Of a stretch of 64,000 bases of DNA, positions 1-8,373 are shown piece by piece; position 1 is the stretch's first letter, and the number at the start of each line of letters is the position of its first letter. The notes under the pieces were generated by a model. The model did no database searches, had not been told where the DNA came from, and saw nothing but the letters and a program-made list of their open reading frames with translations. The stretch lies in contig NZ_JAEKJR010000002.1 of NCBI RefSeq assembly GCF_017303155.1, forward strand, positions 620,001-684,000. The letters run 5' to 3'. Origin of the DNA: Microbulbifer salipaludis. Its GTDB lineage: Bacteria; Pseudomonadota; Gammaproteobacteria; Pseudomonadales; Cellvibrionaceae. A program made the translations under genes and the position numbers.

Positions 1-231
1 TTTGATGAACTTGAGCCACAGGAACACCAGAGCAACCGACATCCCGGCCCACAACAGCAGCTGTGCGGTGATGGGCATGCCCACCGCCAGCAGCAGTACA
101 CCCATAAACAGTGCGGCGAGGCCAAACCAGAACAGGATAAAACCGGAAACGAAAATCTCCGCGGTGACCAGTAACAGCCCCAGCACCAGCCAGTGCCAGT
201 AAGCAATATGCGCATTGAGCCATTCGAGCAT
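1..231 (-). CDS. NfeD-like (YbbJ-type) inner-membrane protein, 3' end cut by window
   Basis: The reverse strand encodes 77 codons from an ATG at 231 and runs off the left edge. AAGGAG lies about 9 nt upstream of the ATG. The protein starts MLEWLNAHIAYWHWLVLGL and has three closely spaced hydrophobic segments, the layout of the short NfeD-family proteins (YbbJ in E. coli). These usually pair with an SPFH/stomatin protein such as QmcA; the partner would lie outside the window. A second, long NfeD gene with a slipin is at 27.7-29.9 kb, so this would be a separate short-form locus. The C-terminal OB-fold domain is not visible. Confidence 0.75.
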   Translation of the reverse strand, partial: MLEWLNAHIAYWHWLVLGLLLVTAEIFVSGFILFWFGLAALFMGVLLLAVGMPITAQLLLWAGMSVALVFLWLKFIK

Positions 232-542
232 GATGGCCTTCTCCTTAGTTGATGCGATTGGATAAACCCGCTGATTATGCCCCAAAGTGGTTACTCAGGT
301 GCATTAAACAATTTTTCGGTTATTACCAAGGGAAAGCATCCCGATTTTCCCTTCGGCTTCCCGCGTTGTCAGGGTGTGAGGGCCGCATAAAAATTTCCAC
401 TAAGCGTCACAAATCCGCAGCAAATTTGACTCCTTGTGCAATACTTTTTGCAGGCAAGAGCGCGGTAACCATGCATCAATTTTGTGCGTTTGCATCAGTA
501 GAATCCCCCTCAGCATCAAGAGAAATCACGGACGACAATCTT
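232..542. other. Divergent intergenic region with no recognised element
   Basis: This 311-bp gap separates two divergent genes and should hold both promoters. It is AT-richer than the neighbouring genes around 300-460. I found no convincing spaced -35/-10 pair, terminator or repeat. An in-frame reading without stops runs through it into the next gene from 249, but its predicted N-terminus lacks coherent protein character. Confidence 0.4.
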
Positions 543-1265
543 ATGCGATTGACTACTAACCTGGCCCAGGGCCGCTACGAGTACAGCTGCGATGGCAGAG
601 CCATGCCGGTGCAGGACGACTGGCAACTGGGCTGCGATGCGCAGGGCCGGCGTTTGCTGGTAAGCCGGCGGCTGGTCGGTGAGGCCGGTCACGGTATCGA
701 AGTGCGCGCGCTGATGGACGCGGGGCTGGTCACCGAATGCCGGATAACCTGGAAAGACGAGGTCGATGAGGTAAACGCCCACTATCGCCTCGCGCCCCTG
801 AGCGGGCGGCCGCCCCGTGTGGGGGATGCTATCGAGGCGGAATGGACCGGCCCCAACGGTCTGCAGCAGAGCGTGCTCGAGGGCCAAAACCGGCTGCTGT
901 TCCCGCTGATGCGCATCTTCATGGGGCCGCTGCTGTTGCGCCTGAGTGATATGGAGTTTGGTTGTGAGGTGGTGGCGCCCGATATCGTTGATCCCTCCCA
1001 GCGCGGCAAGCTGCTTGCGCCGCGGGTGAGCCACCGCCGCGCCGGCCGTATGGCGGGCGATGCCAATATTCAGGGCGTGCATGACCTGGGCCCGGATATC
1101 ACCGTGTTTTCCTACCAGGGCGACGAGGCCGAGCGGGACACCCACTGTTTTGTCGACCCCAAGGGGCTACTGGTGGGCTACGACTGGCCCAGCAGCACCG
1201 GGCGCCTGTGGCAGGTGCGCCTGCGTGGCCTGGAGATGGCCCCGGAATTTACCGCGCTCTGCTAA
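543..1265 (+). CDS. Hypothetical protein, 240 aa
   Basis: I do not recognise this protein. It begins MRLTTNLAQGRYEYSCDG and has no signal peptide or clear membrane segment, so it is probably cytoplasmic. A moderately hydrophobic stretch (LLFPLMRIFMGPLLLRL) lies near the middle. The composition (many R, D, G and W) and codon use match the neighbouring genes. The frame stays open upstream to 249, but that extension reads like non-coding sequence. I chose the ATG at 543; an ATG at 471 is the main alternative. No strong Shine-Dalgarno precedes either. It is followed by pldA, 89 bp away across a hairpin. Confidence 0.6.
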   Translation: MRLTTNLAQGRYEYSCDGRAMPVQDDWQLGCDAQGRRLLVSRRLVGEAGHGIEVRALMDAGLVTECRITWKDEVDEVNAHYRLAPLSGRPPRVGDAIEAEWTGPNGLQQSVLEGQNRLLFPLMRIFMGPLLLRLSDMEFGCEVVAPDIVDPSQRGKLLAPRVSHRRAGRMAGDANIQGVHDLGPDITVFSYQGDEAERDTHCFVDPKGLLVGYDWPSSTGRLWQVRLRGLEMAPEFTALC

Positions 1266-1320
1266 GTTCGCTGCCCAATAGCCTGACCGACTGCACATTA
1301 TCGGTCTGCAAACCATGTAA

Positions 1321-1360
1321 ACTGGCGCCCTGAATTCACTCAGGAGCGCCAGTTTTGTTT
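1321..1360 (+). promoter_or_regulatory. Hairpin with T-tract that buries the pldA ribosome-binding site
   Basis: ACTGGCGC (1321-1328) pairs with GCGCCAGT (1346-1353). The stem continues as CCTGA (1329-1333) with TCAGG (1340-1344) around one bulged A at 1345, giving about 13 bp closed by a 6-nt loop. The tract TTTTGTTTTTT follows at once. It therefore looks like an intrinsic terminator for the upstream gene. The AGGAG Shine-Dalgarno of pldA (1342-1346) lies inside the 3' arm, and the pldA TTG start is inside the T-tract. It may act as terminator, translational block, or both. Confidence 0.6.
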
Positions 1361-2494
1361 TTTCCCCGCCGTTTTTTTCTGCTCCCAATCACCACGGGCT
1401 TGCTGACAGCGACGTCCACGCTGTGCGCTGTGGGGGTGGCCGCGGCAGACGAGGAACCGCCGGCCTCCAATTACGAGGAGATCGAGCTGCTGCAGACCGA
1501 TGACTCCCTGCAAAGTGCGGAAAGGCGCCAGCAGAACTGCTTGCGTGAGCAGTTGCTGACGGCGCCGGCCAATATCACCCTGGAAGAAATGCGTATCCGC
1601 TGCCGGCTGGCAGTCATGGACGACGACCGCCAGGTGGAGCAGACGCCGCTGTTTGCCTCGGTGCCCGAGGTGGCGCCTGCTGCCGAGGAAGGCGTGCTGG
1701 TGAGCCGACGGGCCCAGGCAATTCGCGATGCCGCCGAAAATCCGTTTACCCTGGCCTCCCACAAAACCAACTACCTGCTGCCGCTCACCTATAACCCCAA
1801 GCCCAACAAGGGCGGCCTGGAAGATTACGCTCCGGAACGTGATATTGACCTGGATACCGTTGAAATGCAGTTCCAACTGTCGGTGCAGGTGCCGGTGTGG
1901 CGCGGGTTTCTGGGCAATGCTTCGTTTATGAGTTTCGCCTACACCAACCGCTCGTTCTGGCAGGCCTACAATTCGGACGAATCGGCGCCGTTCCGCGAGA
2001 CCAATCACGAGCCTGAGCTGATCATGACCTGGCTCAACGACTGGACCATTTTCGGCTTTCAGAATGTGGCCAATCAGATCGCGTTTAACCACCAGTCCAA
2101 TGGTCGCAGTGAGCCGCTTTCCCGCAGCTGGAACCGCATCTATGCCAATTTCGCGTTCGAGCGAGACGACGTCTATTTCGCCATCAAGCCCTGGTACCGC
2201 ATCCCGGAATCCGCCGAGGAGGATGACAACCCCGATCTGGAGTTTTACCTGGGGCACTTTGAATTCGTGGGCGGCGTAGAGCGCAATGGCCACAATGTTT
2301 CCATCCTGGTGCGCAACAACCTGCGCTCGGATAACAAGGGTGCCGGTGAGCTGCGCTGGAGCTTCCCGGTGGGGAACCGGGTGCGCGGCTATGTGAAGTA
2401 CTTCAATGGCTACGGCGAGAGCCTGATCGACTACGATGAATCGGTACAGACCCTGGGAATCGGTTTTGAGCTGGCTCGGGGTACCGGTAGCTGA
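1355..2494 (+). CDS. pldA: Outer-membrane phospholipase A (OMPLA)
   Basis: This 379-aa protein should be a beta-barrel that hydrolyses phospholipids in the outer membrane when lipid asymmetry is lost. The Sec signal peptide is about residues 1-31 (RRFF basic start, cleavage near AAA/DEE). Residues about 37-130 form an extra N-terminal region, and the barrel follows. The catalytic motif NHQSNGRS gives His246 and Ser248, with Asn260 in SRSWNR at the spacing of the E. coli triad (142/144/156). The start is TTG at 1355 with AGGAG eight nt upstream; no later codon preserves the signal peptide. Both the start and its Shine-Dalgarno lie in a hairpin/T-tract. Confidence 0.92.
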   Translation: MFFPRRFFLLPITTGLLTATSTLCAVGVAAADEEPPASNYEEIELLQTDDSLQSAERRQQNCLREQLLTAPANITLEEMRIRCRLAVMDDDRQVEQTPLFASVPEVAPAAEEGVLVSRRAQAIRDAAENPFTLASHKTNYLLPLTYNPKPNKGGLEDYAPERDIDLDTVEMQFQLSVQVPVWRGFLGNASFMSFAYTNRSFWQAYNSDESAPFRETNHEPELIMTWLNDWTIFGFQNVANQIAFNHQSNGRSEPLSRSWNRIYANFAFERDDVYFAIKPWYRIPESAEEDDNPDLEFYLGHFEFVGGVERNGHNVSILVRNNLRSDNKGAGELRWSFPVGNRVRGYVKYFNGYGESLIDYDESVQTLGIGFELARGTGS

Positions 2495-2514
2495 GTCACG
2501 CTGAAGGGGCACGG

Positions 2515-2934
2515 ATGGGATTTGACGATACCTACAAGTTGAGTGCGCACGCAGTGATCACCAACGCGGAGGGGGAGGTGTTGCAACTGCGGGCCACCTA
2601 TGCGGACAAAACCTGGGGACTGCCCGGTGGGGCCCTGGACCTGGGTGAAACCATCCACGAAGCCCTGCTGCGGGAGTGCCGGGAAGAGCTGGGCCGGGAC
2701 GTGGTCATCGACTACCTCAGCGGCGTCTACTACCACCGGGTGTACAACTCCCACGTGTTCATCTTCCGCGCCCACCTGAAAGCCTGCGGGACCAATCGCA
2801 ACGGCGCTATTACCCTGTCTTCCGAGCACTCGGCCTACGATTACTTTGCCCTCAATGACCTGTCGCCGGTGCAGCGCGTGCGGGTGGAGCACTGCCTGAA
2901 TTTCAATGGTGAAGTCCAGAGCGCAAAGTTCTGA
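2515..2934 (+). CDS. Nudix hydrolase
   Basis: This 139-aa cytoplasmic protein is a single Nudix domain. The Nudix box begins GGALDLGETIHEALL at about residue 43 and ends RECREELG, satisfying Gx5Ex7REUxEExGU, so the Mg-binding glutamates are present. The family cleaves nucleoside diphosphate-linked compounds; the substrate cannot be read from sequence. The start ATG follows GAAGGGG by about 6 nt. It lies 20 bp after pldA on the same strand and may share its transcript. Confidence 0.9.
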   Translation: MGFDDTYKLSAHAVITNAEGEVLQLRATYADKTWGLPGGALDLGETIHEALLRECREELGRDVVIDYLSGVYYHRVYNSHVFIFRAHLKACGTNRNGAITLSSEHSAYDYFALNDLSPVQRVRVEHCLNFNGEVQSAKF

Positions 2935-3073
2935 AGTCTGGCCATTTCTTGTGTTTTCATTTCGTATCGAGCCCATTTCACGGTGGTTCTTGCCAATTTG
3001 CCCCTGTCTGGCCTAATCGACGCCTGACTCCTTTAGTATCTGGCTTCTATGCTGAAGGATAAGAAGAAGTGTT

Positions 3074-5095
3074 ATGGGTGTAGAACTGACAATGCCTGAC
3101 CTGGGCAACCTGTGCGAGCAGCGCCAACCACTGGAATGCCGTGTGGCGCTGGTCAGTAATGACCGCGATCTGAGCAGCAGCTGGGTGAATGCCCTCAATG
3201 CGACCGCCGCACAGCACGAGAACCCTTACGGCCTGCGCTTTGAAGCCGTGGCCACCAGCGCGCTGGAGCGGTGCCTGCGGGAGGAAGACCAACTGCAGGC
3301 GCTGATCATTGATGGCGGCTGCAGCCCCGATGAGCTCAAGGATGCGGAGCAGCTGGCGGACCGCATGCACGCGCTGCGCGCTCAGCTGAATGTGTTCCTG
3401 GTGGCGCAAGACTCATTCCTGAACGACCAGGGTGGCGCTCCTGCCTCGGTGCGCAAGCGCTTTGATGAGCTGTTCGACCGGCGCGAGTGCAATTTCAACC
3501 ACATGTTCCGCCTGGTGCAGGCCTTCATTGCCCGCCGCGCCTCCACCCCCTTTGCGGATACCCTCAAGGATTACGTGTTCTCCGCCCGCGACGCCTGGCA
3601 TACCCCCGGTCATTCCGGTGGCGACAGCCTGCGCAACAGCCCGTGGGTGGGTGATTTCTACCGCTTTATGGGCGAGCACGTATTCAACACTGACCTGTCG
3701 GTCTCGGTGCAGGTGCTGGACAGCCTGCTGGAGCCCCATTCCGTGATCCAGGAAGCACAGGATCTGGCGGCGCAGGCGTTCGGCGCCGAGAAGACCTTCT
3801 TCCTGACCAACGGCACCTCCACCGCCAACAAGGTGGTGATCCAGCAGATTCTCGGTGGCGGCGGCAAGATCATTGTGGATCAGGCCTGTCACAAGTCGGT
3901 GCACCACGCGGTGGTGATGAACCGGATCGAGCCGGTGTATCTCAAATCCACCCTGCACCCCGAGTTTGGTATTTACGGCCCGGTGTGCCGCGCGGATATT
4001 GAAAAGGCGCTGGACGAACACCCGGACGCGGGCCTGCTGGTGATTACTTCTTGCACCTATGATGGCCTGCGCTACGACCTCAAGCCGATCATCGACTACG
4101 CGCACGAGCGCGGGGTCAAGGTGCTGATCGACGAGGCCTGGTACGCACACGGCTACTTCCATACCGAGACACGCCCCACGGCGCTGGAGTGCGGGGCGGA
4201 TTACGTCACCCAGAGCACCCATAAAATGCTGTCGGCTTTCTCCCAGGCCAGCATGATTCATGTGCAGGACCCGGACTTCGATGAATTCCGTTTCCGTGAA
4301 AACCTGAATATGTACGCCTCCACCAGCCCGCAGTATTCAATGATTGCGAGCCTGGATGTAGCGCGCAAGCAGATGGTGATGGAAGGCTACGGCCGCCTGC
4401 GCCACTGCGCGCAGATGGTGGCGACCCTGCGGCGGGAAGTGGATGCCACCGGCGTGTTCCGCGCACTGAAGCTGGAAGACCTGGTGCCCGCACCACTGGC
4501 CAACGACAACATCCGCCTCGACCCGACCAAGGTCACTATTGATGTTTCCGGCAGCGGCTATTCCGGCAAGGAAATCCAGGTAAAACTGTTCGACCAGTTT
4601 GGTATCCAGGTGGAGAAAACCACCTACAACACCGTGACTGTGCTGGTAACCCTGGGGAGCACCGAGAGCAAGCTGTTGCGTCTGGTGCACGCACTCAAGC
4701 AACTGGCGCGGCAACCGCGCAAGCGCAGCCATGTGGGCACCGCGCGACAGTTGCCGGAGTTTACCCACCTGAACTGCCTGCCCGCCGATGCTTATTTTTC
4801 CGATACGGAAGAATTGCCGCTGATGGACAACGGTGTGGCGGCGGAAAAGAAACTGGTTGGGCGCACCTGCGCCGACGAAATTGTGCCTTATCCGCCGGGA
4901 ATCCCTGTGCTGGTGCCGGGGCAGGAAATCTCTGCCCAGATCGTGCAGTTCCTGCAGCAATTGTTGCAGGGGCAGAACGCCACGGAAATCCACGGGCTGA
5001 TTTTCCGCTCCGATGAGCCCATGATACGGGTGATGAAGGAGCCACTGGCTTCCGCGGTCAAGTCTTCGCGGAAACCATCGAAAGCAAACAAGTAA
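3074..5095 (+). CDS. PLP-dependent Orn/Lys/Arg decarboxylase family protein
   Basis: This 673-aa protein has the fold-type-I PLP decarboxylase layout: an N-terminal receiver-like wing (about residues 20-150), the large PLP domain, and a C-terminal domain ending near PYPPGIPVLVPG. The Schiff-base lysine is Lys384 in STHKMLSAFSQ. VLIDEAWYAHG supplies the aspartate that binds the pyridine nitrogen. These enzymes make cadaverine, putrescine or agmatine and often act in acid tolerance. At 673 aa it is a little shorter than E. coli LdcC or CadA, and I cannot fix the substrate. The start at 3074 follows an AGAAG stretch; ATG 3092 is possible. Confidence 0.88.
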   Translation: MGVELTMPDLGNLCEQRQPLECRVALVSNDRDLSSSWVNALNATAAQHENPYGLRFEAVATSALERCLREEDQLQALIIDGGCSPDELKDAEQLADRMHALRAQLNVFLVAQDSFLNDQGGAPASVRKRFDELFDRRECNFNHMFRLVQAFIARRASTPFADTLKDYVFSARDAWHTPGHSGGDSLRNSPWVGDFYRFMGEHVFNTDLSVSVQVLDSLLEPHSVIQEAQDLAAQAFGAEKTFFLTNGTSTANKVVIQQILGGGGKIIVDQACHKSVHHAVVMNRIEPVYLKSTLHPEFGIYGPVCRADIEKALDEHPDAGLLVITSCTYDGLRYDLKPIIDYAHERGVKVLIDEAWYAHGYFHTETRPTALECGADYVTQSTHKMLSAFSQASMIHVQDPDFDEFRFRENLNMYASTSPQYSMIASLDVARKQMVMEGYGRLRHCAQMVATLRREVDATGVFRALKLEDLVPAPLANDNIRLDPTKVTIDVSGSGYSGKEIQVKLFDQFGIQVEKTTYNTVTVLVTLGSTESKLLRLVHALKQLARQPRKRSHVGTARQLPEFTHLNCLPADAYFSDTEELPLMDNGVAAEKKLVGRTCADEIVPYPPGIPVLVPGQEISAQIVQFLQQLLQGQNATEIHGLIFRSDEPMIRVMKEPLASAVKSSRKPSKANK

Positions 5096-5134
5096 CCGCT
5101 CCGGTTACGGAGCAGCAGATTGGCAGGGACGCCG

Positions 5135-5875
5135 ATGCAGCACGCAGAAACCCCTCCACCGCAGTGTATTCTACTGGCCGGTGCCAGCGGCGGCCTCGGC
5201 CAGGCGCTACTGCAAACACTACACAGCCAGTACCCCGACGCCGTGTTGTTGACAATCAGTCGCCACGACATCGACCTGCTTGGCGATACCCACCAGCATT
5301 GCACGGCAGAACTGGAAGACCCCGGGAGTGTTGCGGTGGTCAACGGTTGGCTGGCGGAGCGGCCGGTGCCGAACTGGGTGGTGGTCTGCTGTGGCATTCT
5401 GCACTGGGACAAGCACGGGCCGGAGAAAAACCTGCGCCAGTGCAATGACGATACCCTGATGCGCAGTGTCACGGTGAACGTACTCACCCACCTGCATCTG
5501 GCCCAGGCGCTGGATCCATATCTCAAGCGGCGCTCGCCGCTGACCTGGGCATCGCTGTCGGCAAAAGTCGGCAGTATCGAAGACAATCACCTCGGTGGCT
5601 GGTATAGCTACCGCATGAGCAAAGCCGCACTCAATATGCTGGTGCGCAACCTTTCCATCGAATGGGGACGCAAAGTGGATGCGTGCCGGGTGGTGGCCGT
5701 ACACCCGGGCACCACCGACACGCCCCTGTCGGAGCCCTTCCAGGAAAATATTCCCGCAGACAAACTTTATACCCCCACGCAAAGTGCCGAGAGAATAGTG
5801 ACCGTACTGCAACAGCTGCAAGAGGAAGATCACGGAAAACTATTGTTCTGGGATGGTTCGCCGATTCCCTGGTGA
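5135..5875 (+). CDS. Short-chain dehydrogenase/reductase (SDR)
   Basis: This 246-aa Rossmann-fold oxidoreductase has the nucleotide-binding motif AGASGGLGQAL near the N-terminus and the catalytic YSYRMSKAA (YxxxK), with LSAKVGS supplying the serine. VHPGTTDTPLS follows the active site, as in C-factor/CsgA-like SDRs. The substrate is unknown. I start at the ATG at 5135, preceded by GCAGGGA about 6 nt upstream, rather than at the TTG at 5120. It sits 39 bp after the decarboxylase gene, probably in one transcript. Confidence 0.88.
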   Translation: MQHAETPPPQCILLAGASGGLGQALLQTLHSQYPDAVLLTISRHDIDLLGDTHQHCTAELEDPGSVAVVNGWLAERPVPNWVVVCCGILHWDKHGPEKNLRQCNDDTLMRSVTVNVLTHLHLAQALDPYLKRRSPLTWASLSAKVGSIEDNHLGGWYSYRMSKAALNMLVRNLSIEWGRKVDACRVVAVHPGTTDTPLSEPFQENIPADKLYTPTQSAERIVTVLQQLQEEDHGKLLFWDGSPIPW

Positions 5876-5985
5876 GTGAGGCCGCTCCGATTGGGTTGCA
5901 GGCTATTTAAATCGCTCTGGTTCTCGACCGTTCCGGTATTGCGCCCGCCTTCTGGCGTGACTTTTTTTCTGGTGACACTCGGCTC

Positions 5986-6016
5986 TTGACAGGGGATGCG
6001 GTGGAACTGGTATTGT
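5986..6016 (+). promoter_or_regulatory. Possible sigma-70 promoter for the TPR-like gene
   Basis: A perfect -35 TTGACA (5986-5991) is followed after 19 nt by TATTGT (6011-6016), preceded by TG as in an extended -10. The spacer is 2 nt longer than ideal. It lies about 85 bp upstream of the start at 6100 in a 224-bp gap with no other candidate. Confidence 0.35.
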
Positions 6017-6099
6017 TTGATTCGCTGATTTTGTTGTTCTCACTCGCAAGAAAGTTTTCTGCGCCAAGCCATTCAGATTGAAACATCCAGGGAAGCTCT

Positions 6100-6510
6100 A
6101 TGGAGCAGTGGAAGGCAATCATGCAATCCGCCAATCGCGCCTACCAGGAAGGCCGCGAGAGCGATGCGGAGCAACTTTACAAGTCATCGTGCGAGCGGGT
6201 GGTTCCATTACTTACGGAATGGAAAGACCCCGAGGCGGCAATCGCTATGCTGTCGGTCAGTTACCAGAATCTGGCCGATCTGTATTTTCGCCAGGGTCGG
6301 TACGACGATGCGCTTGTGGCTTATGCCGGGTTATTGCGTCAGCTGACGGATCTCAGCCAGAGTGGCGACCGCGACGCTGAGTTGGCCCGCTTCGCCGAGG
6401 GTGCGTTGCACAAGGCGGGTTCGGAGCTCTCGCAGGAAGTGCGTATGCGCCAGCTGGCGCTGCCGGAAGACAATCCTGATCTGGCGCCGATCCGCTCGCT
6501 CATCTCCTGA
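6100..6510 (+). CDS. TPR-like hypothetical protein, 136 aa
   Basis: A soluble, helical 136-aa protein. Residues about 8-85 look like two to three degenerate tetratricopeptide helical pairs (ANRAYQEGRESDAEQLY, then LADLYFRQGRYDDALVAY), with the small/aromatic/Ala pattern of TPRs. It therefore probably binds a protein partner. No enzyme motif, signal peptide or membrane segment is seen. Length and start (MEQWKAIMQSAN) resemble the DUF2753-type TPR proteins of marine gammaproteobacteria, from memory only. It stands alone, converging on aidB with a 29-bp gap. Confidence 0.7.
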   Translation: MEQWKAIMQSANRAYQEGRESDAEQLYKSSCERVVPLLTEWKDPEAAIAMLSVSYQNLADLYFRQGRYDDALVAYAGLLRQLTDLSQSGDRDAELARFAEGALHKAGSELSQEVRMRQLALPEDNPDLAPIRSLIS

Positions 6511-6539
6511 TCCTCTCTTATCCCCTGCGGCGATTCCCG

Positions 6540-8198
6540 CTAGCTCACCAGCGGGTTTCCCCGTTCGATGATGGATTTTACATCCACGCCAACGGGGAGG
6601 GCACCGGTATTCCCCGCGCCGTGTTTCCCCAGCCGGGAGCGTAGAAAACCCTCCGCTACCGCGGTGTTACCCCCCTGAATCAGCAGGTGCGATTGCATGG
6701 TGAGCGCCATCTGATCCACCACATCGCGCGCGCGATATTCCAGGTCGTCGAGGTTGCGCAGCGTATCCTTCAGCCGGGTAATTGCGGTATCGAACAGGGT
6801 GTCGCTGCCTTTGCTTTTTTCCAGCTCGTCATACCAGGCGGTGAGTACCGCAGGTGTCTTGCCTAGTGCGCGCAGCACATCCAGTGCCTGAATATTGCCC
6901 GAGCCCTCCCAGATGGCATTGATGGGCGCATCGCGGTACAGGCGCGCAGTAATGAAGTTTTCGATCACGCCATTGCCTCCCAGGCACTCCATGGCTTCGT
7001 AGGCGTGGTGCGGGGTACGCTTGCAAATCCAGTATTTCCCCACCGCGGTGCCGAGGCGCATCAGCAGCTTTTGCTGTGAGTCGTCGAGGTGGTCCATCGA
7101 CTGTGCCATACGCAGAGTCATGGCGACGGACCCTTCTACCTCCAGCTGTAAGTCTGCGAGCACATTCTGCATCAGTGGCTGTTCGATCAATGGCTTGCCG
7201 AATGCGCTGCGCTGGCTTGCATGGTAAATCGCCTGCAGGGTGGCCTGGCGCTGGCCCGCGGCCGAACCGATCATGCAGTCGAAGCGTGTGGCGGCGACCA
7301 TCTCGATAATCGCCGGTACACCGCGTCCTTCATCACCTACCAGCCAGCCCAGCGCGCCGCGCAACTCGATCTCTGCGGAGGCATTGGAGACATTGCCCGC
7401 CTTGTCCTTCAGCCGTTGTACCTGAATGGGGTTTTTTTTCCCGTCGGGACGCCAGCGGGGCACCAGGAAGCAACTGAGTCCGGCCGCGGTTTGCGCCAGC
7501 ATCAAAAAGGCGTCGCACATGGGGGCGGAAGTAAACCACTTGTGGCCCACGAGTTCGTAAGCGCCATTGCCAACCGGGGTTGCGCTGGTGGTATTGGCGC
7601 GCACATCCGAGCCACCCTGTTTTTCGGTCATGCCCATGCCAATGGTTACGGTGGACTTCGCCGTGTGCGGTCGGTTGCTGGGGTCGTAGCCGCGGTCGGT
7701 AATTTTAGGTAGCCACTCTTCAGCGAGCACCGGGGATAGCTGGATGGAAGGTAGCGAGGCGAAGGTCATGGTGACGGGGCAGCCGTGGCCGGACTCCACC
7801 TGGCTGTGCAGATAGTACTTGGCCGCCCGCACTACGTGCGCACCGGGTTTCGGGTCTGTCCAGGGGGATGCGTGCAGCCCCTCGCTCATGGCCAGCTGCA
7901 TGAGCTGGTGGTAGGCGGGGTGGTAGTTGACCTGATCGATGCGTTTGCCCACCCGGTCGTGAGACTCGAATTCCGGCTTGTAGTGGTTGGCCTGAAAGCC
8001 GCGCTCGATCCACTCCGGCCGCCCGCACACCTCGCCATAGCGCTGCAGATCATCCTCGCCCCAGTGGCCGCCGTAACGGGTGACGGCTTCCCTGAGCGCG
8101 GTATCGCCGGCGTAGAGGTTGTGGCCGTGGAGCGGTGCCGGCTGGTTGAACACCTGATGGGTGTTGGCAACATCGGGTGCGGTGGTGTCGTGTGTCAT
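6540..8198 (-). CDS. aidB: AidB-type acyl-CoA dehydrogenase homologue
   Basis: This 552-aa flavoprotein matches AidB in length (541 aa in E. coli) and features: an N-terminal extension with FNQPAPLHGHNLYAGD, MTEKQGGSDVRAN in the middle domain, and a C-terminal helical domain with ECLGGNGVIE and YRDAPINAIWEGSGNIQ. AidB belongs to the adaptive response to alkylation damage; it binds FAD and DNA and has weak isovaleryl-CoA dehydrogenase activity. E. coli aidB is Ada-controlled; no Ada gene is in the window. The start is ATG 8198. Confidence 0.92.
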   Translation of the reverse strand: MTHDTTAPDVANTHQVFNQPAPLHGHNLYAGDTALREAVTRYGGHWGEDDLQRYGEVCGRPEWIERGFQANHYKPEFESHDRVGKRIDQVNYHPAYHQLMQLAMSEGLHASPWTDPKPGAHVVRAAKYYLHSQVESGHGCPVTMTFASLPSIQLSPVLAEEWLPKITDRGYDPSNRPHTAKSTVTIGMGMTEKQGGSDVRANTTSATPVGNGAYELVGHKWFTSAPMCDAFLMLAQTAAGLSCFLVPRWRPDGKKNPIQVQRLKDKAGNVSNASAEIELRGALGWLVGDEGRGVPAIIEMVAATRFDCMIGSAAGQRQATLQAIYHASQRSAFGKPLIEQPLMQNVLADLQLEVEGSVAMTLRMAQSMDHLDDSQQKLLMRLGTAVGKYWICKRTPHHAYEAMECLGGNGVIENFITARLYRDAPINAIWEGSGNIQALDVLRALGKTPAVLTAWYDELEKSKGSDTLFDTAITRLKDTLRNLDDLEYRARDVVDQMALTMQSHLLIQGGNTAVAEGFLRSRLGKHGAGNTGALPVGVDVKSIIERGNPLVS

Positions 8199-8373
8199 GC
8201 GCGCGGTCTCTGCCAGGTTGACCGGGGCGGGTGATGCCGGGTTCGCCGCCGGAGTGGGGTCCGCTGAATATCCTAGCGCGTTCTTGCCCGGTAGGCTTGC
8301 CTTGAGGAGCCTGGGCCGTGGTATTTATTGGCATCACCCCGGTCTTGGGGAGGCCGGGAGGGAAGGGGGTGGG

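Noticed and set aside
249-542. Upstream extension of the first unknown gene
   Set aside because: The segment is AT-rich with erratic residue composition and is better explained as the divergent promoter region.
8221-8343. Possible ninth palindromic element between holA and aidB
   Set aside because: GGGTGATGCC (8229-8238) pairs with GGCATCACCC (8330-8339), but the interior lacks the RTCCCT hexaloops and inner hairpins; it may be a decayed copy or chance.
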